From Oleiagrimonas sp. (lineage in GTDB: Bacteria; Pseudomonadota; Gammaproteobacteria; Xanthomonadales; Rhodanobacteraceae), in NCBI RefSeq assembly GCF_027858935.1, contig NZ_JAQIBU010000208.1, forward strand, positions 1 to 39,689: DNA of 39,689 bases. The letters are read 5' to 3'. The notes beneath the pieces are model-generated. The model saw nothing but the letters and a program-made list of their open reading frames with translations, was not told the origin of the DNA and did not search any database. Both the position numbers and the translations under genes were made by a program. Each line of letters starts with the position of its first letter. The first letter of the stretch is position 1. Shown in pieces: positions 9,826 through 18,836 of this stretch.

Positions 9826-10863
9826 TCAGTGCATGTGCACGCGACGATCGTCCGTCACGCGCTCGACCTGGCCGATCACCTGTGCACCGAGGCCGTGTTC
9901 GCCCAGCAAGCGGATGGCTGCGTCGGCCTGGTCGGGAGTCAGGATCACGGTGAAGCCGATGCCGCAATTGAAGGTGCGCCACATTTCCTCTCGCGCCAGC
10001 CTGCCTTCGCGTTGCAGCCAGTCGAACACCGCAGGGAGTGTCCAGCGGCTGGTGTCCAGCTCGATGCCGAGACCGTCCGGGACCACGCGGATGATGTTTT
10101 CAAGCAGGCCGCCGCCCGTGATATGTGCCATGCCGTGTACCGGCAAGGTCTTGAGCAGCTCCAGCACGGGCTTCACATACAACGTGGTGGGCGCCATCAA
10201 GGCGTCGGCCAGCGGACGACCGTCGAGGTCCATGTCCAGAGGATTTCCGGCTCGTTCCAGCACGCGGCGGATCAACGAATAGCCGTTGGAGTGCGGTCCG
10301 GATGCGTCCACGCCCACGATCAAGTCGCCGGCCACGATGGCGCTGCCATCGAGCAGAGCGGATTTTTCCACCGCGCCGACGGTGAAGCCGGCCAGATCGT
10401 ATTCGCCGGGCGGGTACATGTCCGGCATTTCCGCCGTCTCTCCGCCGATCAGAGCGCAGCCGGCCAGTTCGCAACCGCGCGCGATACCGCCGACCACGGC
10501 CACCGCGATTTCCACGTCCAGTTTGCCGGTCGCGAAATAGTCCAGGAAGAACAGGGGCTCGGCGCCCTGCACCAGTACGTCGTTGACGCACATGCCGACC
10601 AGGTCGATACCGATGGTGTCGTGGCGGTTCAATTGCTGGGCCAGCTTGAGCTTGGTGCCGACGCCATCGGTACCCGACACCAGGACCGGTTCACGATAGC
10701 TGTTGGAGAGGTCGAACAGCGCACCGAATCCGCCGAGTCCACCCATCACTTCCGGGCGCATGCTGCGCTTGACCATGGGCTTGATGCGCTCGACCAGCGC
10801 ATTTCCGGCATCGATGTCCACGCCGGCAGCGCGGTAGGTAAGGGCGTCGTTGTCGGCGGCCAT
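9826..10863 (-). CDS. purM: Phosphoribosylformylglycinamidine cyclo-ligase (AIR synthetase)
   Basis: ATP-dependent ring closure of FGAM to AIR, the fifth step of IMP synthesis. 345 residues, full length. Motifs include [10 protein letters not shown], the glycine-rich [21 protein letters not shown] and [13 protein letters not shown], all typical of the PurM ATP-grasp-like family. It leads the purM-purN-DUF3108 unit. The 148-base gap to the divergent DUF2066 gene must hold promoters for both directions; no clear PurR-like operator was seen. Confidence 0.98.
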   Translation of the reverse strand: MAADNDALTYRAAGVDIDAGNALVERIKPMVKRSMRPEVMGGLGGFGALFDLSNSYREPVLVSGTDGVGTKLKLAQQLNRHDTIGIDLVGMCVNDVLVQGAEPLFFLDYFATGKLDVEIAVAVVGGIARGCELAGCALIGGETAEMPDMYPPGEYDLAGFTVGAVEKSALLDGSAIVAGDLIVGVDASGPHSNGYSLIRRVLERAGNPLDMDLDGRPLADALMAPTTLYVKPVLELLKTLPVHGMAHITGGGLLENIIRVVPDGLGIELDTSRWTLPAVFDWLQREGRLAREEMWRTFNCGIGFTVILTPDQADAAIRLLGEHGLGAQVIGQVERVTDDRRVHMH

Positions 10864-11023
10864 GCGTGCAACCCGGGTCGTCGTGAGGCGGAAGGGCGGG
10901 GTCGCTGTTGCGACTGCGCTGCCCGTTAAAGAGGCCCATGATAGACGTTGCGGCCCCGATTGGGCAGACTTTCAGGCCTGAGTTGCGCCGTTTTGCCTTG
11001 TTTTCAAACGTGTGAGTGTCCCG

Positions 11024-11677
11024 ATGCGTATCCGTACCCTGCTTTTCATCCTCGTTGCAGCCCTGTGTGCCGCGCTTCCGATGCACCCGGCACGGGCCCA
11101 GAGCGCAGGCTACAAGGTCACCATTCCGGTCACTGATACCACTGCTGCGCAACGCAACCATGCCTTCGCCGTCGGTCTCGGCATGGTGCTCACGCGCCAG
11201 GTTGGAAATACCATCACCGGCGCGCAGGGATATTCCGATGCCCTGGGCAAGGCGGCCAACCTCGTGCAGAACTACCAGTACCAGCGTGCGCCCGCGGGCA
11301 GCGCAAGCCCTTTCGTGCTTCAGGTGAGCTTCGATACCGCCGCGGTGCAACAACTGGCCCAGACCCTGCAAAAGCAGCTGCAGTCGGCCGCGGACGAGGT
11401 TCCCGGTGCCATCGTGACGCAGGGTGGCAAGGGTACGCTGTGGGTTTCCCACATGGATTCGGCGATGGATCTTGCGCATCTGCTTGCCTTGCTGCGCAGC
11501 GATAACCGGGTGAAATCGGTCGAGCCGATTGCTGCCGACGGACACGGGGTCATGCTCCAGATCAGCACTTCCGCCCCGCTGCAGGTGGTGCTCGGCAGCC
11601 TGAAATCGAAAGGTCATCTGCAACCGGATGCCATTGCGCATTCAGGTGCGAACGCCAGCATGAACTGGCTGCGGTGA
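11024..11677 (+). CDS. DUF2066 family exported protein
   Basis: 217 residues from the ATG at 11024; a GTG at 11012 would add four residues. A signal peptide (MRIRTLLFILVAALCAALP...) ends near ARAQ-SAG. The body has the DUF2066 pattern: IPVTDTTAAQRNHAFAVGLGMVLTR near the N terminus and YQYQRA. The family has no established function. It heads a rightward set with a CDP-alcohol phosphotransferase, PerM and Hda, a recurrent arrangement in Xanthomonadales. The annotation rests on family resemblance only. Confidence 0.75.
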   Translation: MRIRTLLFILVAALCAALPMHPARAQSAGYKVTIPVTDTTAAQRNHAFAVGLGMVLTRQVGNTITGAQGYSDALGKAANLVQNYQYQRAPAGSASPFVLQVSFDTAAVQQLAQTLQKQLQSAADEVPGAIVTQGGKGTLWVSHMDSAMDLAHLLALLRSDNRVKSVEPIAADGHGVMLQISTSAPLQVVLGSLKSKGHLQPDAIAHSGANASMNWLR

Positions 11678-11701
11678 GGCACACGGGAGCGGCGGGAAGC
11701 G

Positions 11702-12301
11702 ATGAAATCCGGCAAGGAAACGGCCTGGCGACACCTGCCCAATTTCATTTCGTTGGTACGCATTGCATTGGTATTGCCGGTCGCAGTGCTGATCACGCGC
11801 GAGCACTACAGCATGGCGCTATGGCTGGCGCTGGCGGCGGGTCTTTCGGACGCCTTCGATGGCTGGCTGGCAAGGCATTTCGGTTGGCGCAGCCGGTTGG
11901 GCGCGTTGCTCGACCCGGCGGCCGACAAGCTCCTGCTGATGACGTGCTACCTGGTGCTGGCGCTGATGCAGGTATTGCCATTGTGGCTGGCCCTGCTGGT
12001 GCTGGGTCGCGACCTGGTGATCCTCGGTGGCGCGCTGGGCTATCGCCTGTGGATCGGTCCGTTCAAGGCGCAGCCCCGGCGACTGGCCAAGTTGAGTACC
12101 ATGCTGCAGATCCTGTTCGTATTGCTGGTGCTGCTGCGCAACAGCGCGTTTGCGTCCATGCAGGTGCAGCCGCTGGGATGGCTGGTGGCTGTCCTGACAG
12201 TGGCCAGCGGCGTGGACTACGTGATCCACTGGTTGGCCCGCGCTCGTCGCCAGCGAGTCGCTTTCCGACCCTGTTCCCGGAGCGTGCCTCATGACGCCTG
12301 A
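11702..12301 (+). CDS. CDP-alcohol phosphatidyltransferase (PgsA-like)
   Basis: Integral membrane enzyme of phospholipid synthesis that transfers a phosphatidyl group from CDP-diacylglycerol to an alcohol acceptor. 199 residues with about five membrane segments. The catalytic motif DG-x2-AR-x8-G-x3-D-x3-D is complete (Asp50, Asp53, Gly54, Ala57-Arg58, Gly67, Asp71, Asp75). The PgsA-like opening LPNFISLVRIALVLP suggests glycerol-3-phosphate, but this context differs from canonical pgsA (usually beside uvrC), so the acceptor is uncertain. Its 3' end overlaps the next gene by 11 bases. Confidence 0.82.
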   Translation: MKSGKETAWRHLPNFISLVRIALVLPVAVLITREHYSMALWLALAAGLSDAFDGWLARHFGWRSRLGALLDPAADKLLLMTCYLVLALMQVLPLWLALLVLGRDLVILGGALGYRLWIGPFKAQPRRLAKLSTMLQILFVLLVLLRNSAFASMQVQPLGWLVAVLTVASGVDYVIHWLARARRQRVAFRPCSRSVPHDA

Positions 12302-13448
12302 CCTCACGCGCCGCTGGCAGGGCATGGCCCTGCTGTTTGCCGTCCTCGTATTGCTGTGGTTGTTGGCCCCGGTGGTGATGCCGTTCGCGATCGCCGCCGG
12401 CTTTGCCTATCTGGGCGACCCGCTGGCCGATCGCCTGGAACGCCTGCACATGAGCCGCACCCTGGCAGTCAGCGTGGTGTTCACCTGCATGACGCTGGTG
12501 CTGGTCGGCATGCTGGTGCTGTTGATTCCCCTGTTGCAGCACCAAGTGACCAACCTCATCAACAACATACCCGGCTATGTGCAATGGCTGCGTACCACGC
12601 TGCTGCCCTGGCTTCGGGAGCACCTGCACCTGAATGCCTCCGCGTTTGACAGCAAGCGCATCGTCGCCGCCCTGAAGGCGCATATCGGCTCGGTCAGCGG
12701 CACGGCAGCGAGCGTGCTCGGCCAGGTTTCGCGCTCCGGGCTGGGGCTGATCGAAAGCATCACCAACCTGGTCCTGATTCCGGTGGTCACGTTCTATCTG
12801 CTGCGCGACTGGGACGTGATGCTGGCGCGCATCGACAGCATGCTCCCGCGTCGCAAGCAGGCGATCATCCGCCGTCTGGCGCACGAGTCGGATCAGGTGC
12901 TGGGGTCGTTCGTGCGCGGTCAGTTGCTGGTGATGCTGGCGCTGGGCGTGTTCTACGGTCTGGGCCTGACGGTGATCGGTATTTCGGTCGGCCCCCTGAT
13001 CGGCATGATCGCTGGGTTGCTGAGTTTCGTGCCCTACCTCGGGTTCATCATCGGCCTCGTGATCAGCCTGATTGCAGCATTGGTCCAGTTCGGAGACTGG
13101 CTGCATGTGCTGCTGGTGCTGCTGGTGTTTGCCATCGGACAGATGCTGGAAGGCTATGTACTGGTGCCGCGCCTGGTCGGCAACAAGATCGGCCTGCATC
13201 CCGTGGCGGTGATCTTCGCCGTGATGGCGGGTGGGCAATTGTTCGGCTTTCTTGGTGTGTTGCTGGCCCTGCCGGCGACCTCGGTGATCATGGTGCTGCT
13301 GCGCTATGGCTACCAGCGCTATCGTGACAGTGACCTGTACGGTGAGCTTCCGCGGCGCATTGATCCGGATCCGGTCGAGACGCCTGCCGAAGCGCGCTCC
13401 GGCACGCACGCCGCGGATCTGGACGACACGGACGAACTGCAATTGTGA
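12291..13448 (+). CDS. perM: AI-2E/PerM family transporter-like membrane protein
   Basis: 385 residues with about eight predicted membrane segments in the AI-2E transporter/PerM pattern: two N-terminal helices, a helical linker region (about 90-140), then the conserved cluster around LIPVVTFYLLRDWD, LLSFVPYLGFIIG and LEGYVLVPRLVGNKIGLHP. The substrate of PerM proteins is not established. It lies between a phospholipid enzyme and hda with overlaps on both sides (11 and 4 bases), so the three are translationally linked. A hydrophilic 45-residue tail ends the protein. Confidence 0.85.
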   Translation: MTPDLTRRWQGMALLFAVLVLLWLLAPVVMPFAIAAGFAYLGDPLADRLERLHMSRTLAVSVVFTCMTLVLVGMLVLLIPLLQHQVTNLINNIPGYVQWLRTTLLPWLREHLHLNASAFDSKRIVAALKAHIGSVSGTAASVLGQVSRSGLGLIESITNLVLIPVVTFYLLRDWDVMLARIDSMLPRRKQAIIRRLAHESDQVLGSFVRGQLLVMLALGVFYGLGLTVIGISVGPLIGMIAGLLSFVPYLGFIIGLVISLIAALVQFGDWLHVLLVLLVFAIGQMLEGYVLVPRLVGNKIGLHPVAVIFAVMAGGQLFGFLGVLLALPATSVIMVLLRYGYQRYRDSDLYGELPRRIDPDPVETPAEARSGTHAADLDDTDELQL

Positions 13449-14164
13449 CCCAGCTTCCCCTGGCCCTGCGCTGGCCCCGGCGCCAGCGCTTCGAACATTT
13501 CCATGCAGGCGAAAGCGCCGTGGCCGTGGCCGCGGTGCAGCGTGCCGCGACCGAAGCCGACGCGCCCTGGGTGTTCCTGGCCGGCCCGGCCGCAAGCGGC
13601 AAGACCCATCTGCTGGCTGCTGCTTGCCAGGAGGCCAGCGATGGCGGACGCCGTGTGCAATACCTGCCGCTGGACGCGCTGCGCGGACCGGCGGCCTCGG
13701 CTATCCGCGGCAGCGGTGGCTGCGCCCTTCTGGCGCTGGATGCAGTGGACGCGATATGCGGTGAACTGGAGGCCGAGCATGCGCTTTTCGACCTCTACAA
13801 CCGTAGCCGTGCGGAAGGCATGACGCTGCTTTTTGCTGCGCGCCAGCCACCGGCGCAACTGGCGCTGGCCCTGCCGGACCTGCGCTCAAGGCTGGGTGCA
13901 TGCACCCTGGCGAAGCTGCATCCACTGGGCGAGGCGCAGCGCCGGCATGTGTTGCGCACGCGCGCCCGTGCCCGCGGCATTGAACTGGATGATGCGGTGA
14001 TGGACTGGCTGTTCCTGCATCATGCGCGTGACCTGGGGACCCTGGGCGCATTGCTCGACGATATCGACCGCGCCTCGCTGGCGGCCAAACGCCGCGTCAC
14101 GCTGCCGTTTCTGCGTGAATTGCTGAAACGCGATGAGCCGGATCAGGCGGACGGGCCCGGGTAA
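13445..14164 (+). CDS. hda: DnaA regulatory inactivator Hda
   Basis: Promotes hydrolysis of DnaA-bound ATP when bound to the DNA-loaded sliding clamp, limiting re-initiation of replication. 239 residues. An N-terminal clamp-binding peptide QLPLAL (3-8) precedes an AAA+ domain with Walker A GPAASGKTH (47-55) and a Walker B-like LLALDAVDAI; the C-terminal lid follows. The Walker B is less acidic than in DnaA, as in other Hda proteins. The GTG start overlaps the perM stop (GTGA). The short length and clamp motif separate it from DnaA itself. Confidence 0.9.
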   Translation: MTQLPLALRWPRRQRFEHFHAGESAVAVAAVQRAATEADAPWVFLAGPAASGKTHLLAAACQEASDGGRRVQYLPLDALRGPAASAIRGSGGCALLALDAVDAICGELEAEHALFDLYNRSRAEGMTLLFAARQPPAQLALALPDLRSRLGACTLAKLHPLGEAQRRHVLRTRARARGIELDDAVMDWLFLHHARDLGTLGALLDDIDRASLAAKRRVTLPFLRELLKRDEPDQADGPG

Positions 14165-14205
14165 GGCCTGCGGCCGCATCCAGGTTGCGCGGGTGTTGTG
14201 CGAGC

Positions 14206-15009
14206 TCAGGCCTTGAGCAGTATTGGCGGCAGTGTCTCGCCAGCCACGCGCACCATGGCCGGTACCAGGTGGTGATTGGCGGCGATCAGGTTGCCACTTT
14301 CGGGCAGGCCGTCGCGGCCGGAGAAATCGGTGAACGTACCTCCCGCCTCGCGCACCAGCAGGCAGCCGGCCGCCAGGTCCCAGGGCTTGAGGCCGATCTC
14401 GAAGTAGCCATCAAAGCGGCCGGCGGCCGTGTAGGCCAGGTCCAGCGCGGCCGAGCCGGTGCGGCGGATGTCCTCGGCCTGGGTCAGCAGCTTGCGGGTC
14501 ATGTCCAGCTGCGCATCCAGGTGGGCGCGCTGGCGATACGGAAAGCCGGTGGCCAGCATCGCGCCGTCCAGGCTTTCGCGCTTGCCCACGCGCAGGCGGC
14601 GGTCGTTGAGATAGGCGCCGTCGCCCTTGCTGCTGGTGAACAGCTCGTCGCGCAACGGATCGTAGATCACGGCGTACATCGGTTCGCCGTGATCAAGCAT
14701 GGCAATGGAGACGCAAAAGTGCGGGATGCCACGCAGGTAGTTGTGGGTGCCGTCCAGCGGGTCGATGACCCACATCAGTGGCCCCTTGCCGGTCTGCCCG
14801 GATTCCTCGCCGAGGAAGGCATGGCGCGGATAGGCGCGCTTGAGTTCGCGGATGATCTCGGCCTCGGCCGCGCGGTCGACCTCGGAGACGAAATCCATGC
14901 GCTGCTTTTCGACGACATTGACGCTGTCGAGGCGATTCATGTAGCGAAGAATCACGCTACCAGCGGCGCGCGCGGCGCGTACCGCGACATTGACTGCAGG
15001 TCTGGGCAT
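14206..15009 (-). CDS. suhB: Inositol monophosphatase family protein SuhB
   Basis: Mg-dependent phosphatase fold; SuhB also associates with Nus factors and RNA polymerase in rRNA antitermination. 267 residues. Metal-binding motifs are complete: Glu68-Glu69 in GEESG, DPLDGTHNY (Asp83, Asp86) and WDLAAG near 211-216. The start ATG at 15009 (MPRPAVNVAV) matches family N termini; the frame is open further upstream but would run across the divergent trmJ. Divergence from trmJ with 130 bases between is also the E. coli arrangement. Confidence 0.95.
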   Translation of the reverse strand: MPRPAVNVAVRAARAAGSVILRYMNRLDSVNVVEKQRMDFVSEVDRAAEAEIIRELKRAYPRHAFLGEESGQTGKGPLMWVIDPLDGTHNYLRGIPHFCVSIAMLDHGEPMYAVIYDPLRDELFTSSKGDGAYLNDRRLRVGKRESLDGAMLATGFPYRQRAHLDAQLDMTRKLLTQAEDIRRTGSAALDLAYTAAGRFDGYFEIGLKPWDLAAGCLLVREAGGTFTDFSGRDGLPESGNLIAANHHLVPAMVRVAGETLPPILLKA

Positions 15010-15139
15010 GGTCGTCCGGGCTGTAAAGAACGGGGGTCGCGACACTGCCGCGAAGGCGGGCAAGCTTAGCAGAGCGGCAGGGGCGCCCCCAAATGTCTGT
15101 AAACTCCGACGTTTCGATCCATGCCACCGAACGATTGCC

Positions 15140-15904
15140 ATGACCGACGACCAAGCCCGCCACCATGTCCGTTTTGTCCTGGTGCGCACCTCGCACCCCG
15201 GCAACATCGGCAGCGCCGCCCGCGCCATTTGCACCATGGGATTCGAGCGCCTGGACCTGGTCACGCCGCAGCGCTTTCCCGATCCGGAGGCCGATGCGCT
15301 GGCGGCCGGTGCCCCGGGCGTGCTGGACGGCGCAGGGGTTCACGGCGACTTGCCGCAGGCGCTGACCGGATGTTCCCTGGCGCTGGGGCTGAGCGCGCGT
15401 CGGCGTGGCGTCACGCTGCCGGAATTGACGCCGCAGGAAGGCGCCCGGCAGGCCTGGCAGGCTGCCAGCGAGGGGCGCGAGGTGGCGTTGGTGTTCGGCA
15501 ACGAGCAGAGCGGCCTGGCCAACGACGAGCTGGCGCATTGCCACGCCATGGTGCGCATTCCCAGCGTCGAGGACTACAGCTCACTGAACCTGGCCCAGGC
15601 GGTGCAGGTGGTGGCTTACGAGCTGCGCCTGGCCATGCTCCATGGGGTCGATGTCGAGATGCCGAAGCCGGGCGATCCGCCCGCAAATCTGGATCAGATG
15701 GAGCAGTTCTTCATGCACCTGACCCAGGCGCTGGAGGATATCCAGTTCCACAAGGGGCGTTCGCCGCGCACGATCGAGTTGCGACTGCGCAAGCTTTTCC
15801 TGCGCGCCCGTCCCGATCAGCGCGAGCTGCGCATCCTGCACGGCATCCTGGCCGAGGCGCAGCGCGTGCAGCGGAAACTGGAAAAGGCATTGGCCGGCGA
15901 CTGA
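15140..15904 (+). CDS. trmJ: tRNA (cytidine/uridine-2'-O-)-methyltransferase TrmJ
   Basis: SPOUT-class enzyme that 2'-O-methylates nucleotide 32 in the anticodon loop of several tRNAs using S-adenosylmethionine. 254 residues. The N-terminal SPOUT domain (1-165) shows FVLVRTSHPGNIGSAARA, VFGNEQSGL and the trefoil-knot IPSVEDYSSLNLAQAVQV; a C-terminal helical region (about 180-254) completes the TrmJ type rather than TrmH/TrmL. The start is ATG at 15140. Convergent with the exoD-like gene, only nine bases apart. Confidence 0.95.
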   Translation: MTDDQARHHVRFVLVRTSHPGNIGSAARAICTMGFERLDLVTPQRFPDPEADALAAGAPGVLDGAGVHGDLPQALTGCSLALGLSARRRGVTLPELTPQEGARQAWQAASEGREVALVFGNEQSGLANDELAHCHAMVRIPSVEDYSSLNLAQAVQVVAYELRLAMLHGVDVEMPKPGDPPANLDQMEQFFMHLTQALEDIQFHKGRSPRTIELRLRKLFLRARPDQRELRILHGILAEAQRVQRKLEKALAGD

Positions 15905-15913
15905 GGCGCCGGT

Positions 15914-16507
15914 TCAGAACAACTGCATCAAGGCGCTCAGTACGCTCTTGCTCAATACCACCGTGAGCACGATGGTGGCCAACGATACCAGCCACAGGCC
16001 CAGGAGCAGGGCGCCGTCCTGTTCGATCAGGGCCATCGCATAGGCCAGCATCAACATGCCGAACAGATAGTTGGTGAACGGAATCGGCAGGGCCAGCAAG
16101 AATCCCATCAAGGTCAGCAGCAGCCCGGTGAAAAGGCTGGCGCAGCCGCGGGTGAGCACGCGCATGCGTGGACGGCACAGGTGTTCCAGGCGGCGCAGAA
16201 GCGGCAGGGTACGCTCCAGGAAGCGCTGGACCGACGTGCGTCGCAGCGGTCGATGGCGCAGCCGTGCAGGCACCCAGGGATAGCGCATGCCGATCAGCAT
16301 CTGCAGCCCGAGCACGATGATCATGCTGCCCATGATGCCGCCAATGCCGATCGGTGCAGGAATGAAATTCGGAATCGCCAGCAACAGCAGCACGCAGCCG
16401 AAGGCGCGACCCTGCAACGGAACGAGCAGGGTCTCCAGGGTCAGAAAGGGGCTGTTCCCGGCCGCAAGAGTATCGGTCAGGATCTGCGTCGTGTGTTGTC
16501 TGCGCAT
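15914..16507 (-). CDS. ExoD family exopolysaccharide synthesis membrane protein
   Basis: 197 residues. Features of the ExoD family are LTLETLLVPLQGRAFGCVLLLLAIPNFIPAPIGIG near the N terminus and four to five hydrophobic segments (about 34-58, 60-75, 135-155, 160-190). ExoD was first linked to exopolysaccharide production in rhizobia; the biochemical role is unknown. Start ATG at 16507, seven bases after the stop of the upstream CBS-domain gene, so the two are probably co-transcribed. A longer open frame upstream overlaps that gene out of phase and is not coding. Confidence 0.82.
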   Translation of the reverse strand: MRRQHTTQILTDTLAAGNSPFLTLETLLVPLQGRAFGCVLLLLAIPNFIPAPIGIGGIMGSMIIVLGLQMLIGMRYPWVPARLRHRPLRRTSVQRFLERTLPLLRRLEHLCRPRMRVLTRGCASLFTGLLLTLMGFLLALPIPFTNYLFGMLMLAYAMALIEQDGALLLGLWLVSLATIVLTVVLSKSVLSALMQLF

Positions 16508-16514
16508 GGGCAGC

Positions 16515-17828
16515 TCAGGCCTTGGCCTCGCTGGTCGTGCCCGGGTCGGTGCTGACCCGTACGCGGTCGATGCGGGCGCCATCGATGTTGGCGACCTCGA
16601 AACGCCAGCCCCGCCAGCTGAAGGCGTCACCGATTTGCGGGATACGCGCGAACGCGGCCATGACCATGCCGGCCACGGTGTTGAAGTCGTGTTCCTCCTC
16701 GTTGGGCAGGTGTTCCAGGTGCAGCAGTTCGCGCAGGTCCTCGGTGGCCAGGCTGCCCTCGACCACCCAGCTGCCGTCGGGGTGGCGCATGATCGGAGAC
16801 TGCTCGGTACCCTCGCCTGTCTGGTTCTGCCCGACCACGGCCGAAAGAAGATCGTTGAGTGTGACCAGGCCCTCGATGTCGCCGTACTCGTCAACCACCA
16901 GCGCGACCTGGGTCTCGGCGTCGCGGAACTGCTCGAGCAGATCCAGCGCACGTGCGGTCTCCGGCACGTACAGGGGCTTGACGATGTTGCGGAAAAGGTT
17001 GGTCTGGCCCTGCAGCATGCCGTCCAGGATGCGCTTGACCTCGACGACACCGATGACCTCGCTCTCGTCGCCGCGATAGACCGGAAAGCGTGAAAAGGCA
17101 TGTTGCTGAAGGACCTCCAGGTTCTCCTCGCGCGGTGCCGCGGCGTCCAGCCAGGCGATACGCGTGCGCGGGGTCATCACGCTGTCCACCGGGCGGTCGC
17201 CCAGGCGCAACACGCGGTTGACCATGTTGTGCTCGTCGGCGTCGAGCACGCCCTGTTCGGCGCCTTCAGCCACCAGCATGCGGATTTCCTCCTCGGTGAC
17301 CGACGATTGCCGCGCGCGATTCAGCCGCAGGGACTTCAGGATCAAGCTGCTGGCGCCGTTCAGGGTCCACACGAACGGCGAGCTCAGGCGCGAGAGCACC
17401 AGCATCGGGATGGCAATGGCCGTTGCCAGTCGTTCGGGTGCGACCAGTGCCACGCGCTTGGGCACCAGTTCACCAATCACGATCTGCGCCACCGTGACCA
17501 CCAGGAAACCGGCCAGCCATCCCAGGACCGTGGCGTAGGGGGTCAGCCAGACCAGATCCATCGCATCCACCAGCGCGGTAAAGCGCGCTCCCAGTGAAGC
17601 GCCGGTCACAGCACCGGTGATCAACATCACCAGGGTGATGCCGACCTGCACGGTGGACAGGAAGCGGTCCGGATGTTCGGCCAGTTGCAGCGCTACGCGT
17701 GCGCGCGCGCTCTGCCTCGCCATCTGCTTCAGGCGGCTCTTGCGCGAGGCGATAATGGCCATTTCGGAAAGGGCAAAGAAGCCGTTGAAAATGGCCAGCA
17801 ACAGGATCAGTCCCAGTTCGGTCAGCAT
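16515..17828 (-). CDS. CNNM/HlyC-CorC family membrane protein with CBS pair
   Basis: 437 residues. An N-terminal DUF21/CNNM transmembrane domain (about 1-190, four hydrophobic segments, LFNGFFALSEMAI-type opening) is followed by a CBS pair (about 205-325; VMTPRTRIAWLDAAAP) and a C-terminal transporter-associated HlyC/CorC domain (about 345-430; GSWVVEGSLATEDLREL). Family members are implicated in Mg2+/Co2+ efflux or export; the older label hemolysin is not a functional statement. It heads the pair with the ExoD-like gene. Confidence 0.9.
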   Translation of the reverse strand: MLTELGLILLLAIFNGFFALSEMAIIASRKSRLKQMARQSARARVALQLAEHPDRFLSTVQVGITLVMLITGAVTGASLGARFTALVDAMDLVWLTPYATVLGWLAGFLVVTVAQIVIGELVPKRVALVAPERLATAIAIPMLVLSRLSSPFVWTLNGASSLILKSLRLNRARQSSVTEEEIRMLVAEGAEQGVLDADEHNMVNRVLRLGDRPVDSVMTPRTRIAWLDAAAPREENLEVLQQHAFSRFPVYRGDESEVIGVVEVKRILDGMLQGQTNLFRNIVKPLYVPETARALDLLEQFRDAETQVALVVDEYGDIEGLVTLNDLLSAVVGQNQTGEGTEQSPIMRHPDGSWVVEGSLATEDLRELLHLEHLPNEEEHDFNTVAGMVMAAFARIPQIGDAFSWRGWRFEVANIDGARIDRVRVSTDPGTTSEAKA

Positions 17829-17916
17829 GCGGTAGCGGAGTTGCCTTGGGAGCGTATACGGCAGTGTACCTGTCTTTGGTGGTCACACGCCGGGGCGGAA
17901 GGATGGGGCATGGGCT

Positions 17917-18612
17917 TCAGTTCGCGGGGGCATAGACCTTGGCTTCGAGCATGCGACCGCGTGCGCCACGTGTTGCCAGATGCAGGGCGCTAGCGGCCAG
18001 TTCGCGCGGATCGATCCAGGTCTGTGGGTCGACATCCGGCATGGCGTGGCGGTTGCCCGGTGTGTCGACGGCTGCCATGGGATACAGGATGGCCACGTCG
18101 ACGCCCTGCGGTGCCACTTCGGCATGCACGGACTTGAGCCAGGTGATGAGCGCCGCCTTGGAGGCGGCGTAGGGCCCCATCGAAGCACCACCATCAATGG
18201 CCGCGGCTGCACCCACGCCGAGGATCAGGCCATGTCCGTTCTCGAGCATGCCCGGCAAGACGGCGCGGGTGGCGTTGAAGGCAGTACGCAGGTTGATGTC
18301 CATCTGCGCCTCAAGCTGCGCCATGGACGTGTCCGTGGCACTGCTCATGTCGAAACCGCCGGCGATGTTGAGCAGGGCATCGGCATGGCCCAGTTGTTTC
18401 TCCAGGTCGCCGATAGCCGTGCGCGCCGCGTCCTCGTTGGCCAGGTTCGCCACGGCTACGGCGGCATCCGCGCAGGTCTGCTTCGCGCGCTGGCTCTCAT
18501 TCTCGCTGTAGGCGATCAGGCCGAGCTTCCAGCCAGCCTCGGCGAAGGCCTCGATGATATAGCCGGCGATGGCGCCTCCGGCGCCGGTGATGATCGCGGT
18601 GGGCTGGGACAT
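17917..18612 (-). CDS. Short-chain dehydrogenase/reductase, atypical active site
   Basis: 231-residue Rossmann-fold protein. The dinucleotide-binding region is TGAGGAIAGY (9-18) instead of the usual TGxxxGxG. NIAGG (82-86), Asn107 and the YxxxK pair Tyr148/Lys152 (YAASK) are present. The catalytic serine expected 13 residues before the tyrosine is alanine (Ala135, in GVGAAAAID). It may therefore be a weak or altered oxidoreductase, or use another hydroxyl residue. The ATG at 18612 has GGAG upstream. No operon partner; substrate unknown. Confidence 0.85.
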   Translation of the reverse strand: MSQPTAIITGAGGAIAGYIIEAFAEAGWKLGLIAYSENESQRAKQTCADAAVAVANLANEDAARTAIGDLEKQLGHADALLNIAGGFDMSSATDTSMAQLEAQMDINLRTAFNATRAVLPGMLENGHGLILGVGAAAAIDGGASMGPYAASKAALITWLKSVHAEVAPQGVDVAILYPMAAVDTPGNRHAMPDVDPQTWIDPRELAASALHLATRGARGRMLEAKVYAPAN

Positions 18613-18725
18613 CTTCTGCTCCGTGTATGTACAGACCGTCGATTATCCCATACGTGTCGGGGCGGACTCGAACCGGTCAGGAATACGCCGCCGGCAGGGT
18701 CCATTTGCGCGCGACATGTAGCCGC

Positions 18726-18757
18726 GTAGCCCGGATAAGCAAAGCGCACCCGGGACA
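18726..18757. repeat. REP-like intergenic palindromic repeat
   Basis: The sequence GTAGCCCGGATAAGC-AAAGCGCACCCGGGACAC is a variant of a dispersed proteobacterial intergenic repeat whose reverse complement commonly reads GTGCGCTTCGCTTATCCGGGCTAC. CCCGG (18730-18734) pairs with CCGGG (18750-18754), with further partial pairing inside. It lies in a 224-base gap between the SDR gene and the next gene, with no other gene visible there. Only one copy was noticed in this window. Confidence 0.7.
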
Positions 18758-18836
18758 CACCTTGCCACCAGCATGCGTTGATTTCCCGACCACGCATGAC
18801 CGTGTTCTCATCTGCAGAAAAGAACGGCCAACAGGC

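Noticed and set aside
14163-14214. 8-bp inverted repeat AAGGCCTG/CAGGCCTT between convergent hda and suhB
   Set aside because: The 36-base loop is too long for a terminator hairpin and there is no T-run.
18650-18690. tRNA-like T-arm on the minus strand (CCGGTTCGAGTCCGCC)
   Set aside because: Only three base pairs of the T-stem form, and no matching acceptor, D-arm or anticodon stem lies at the right distance. Treated as chance similarity.
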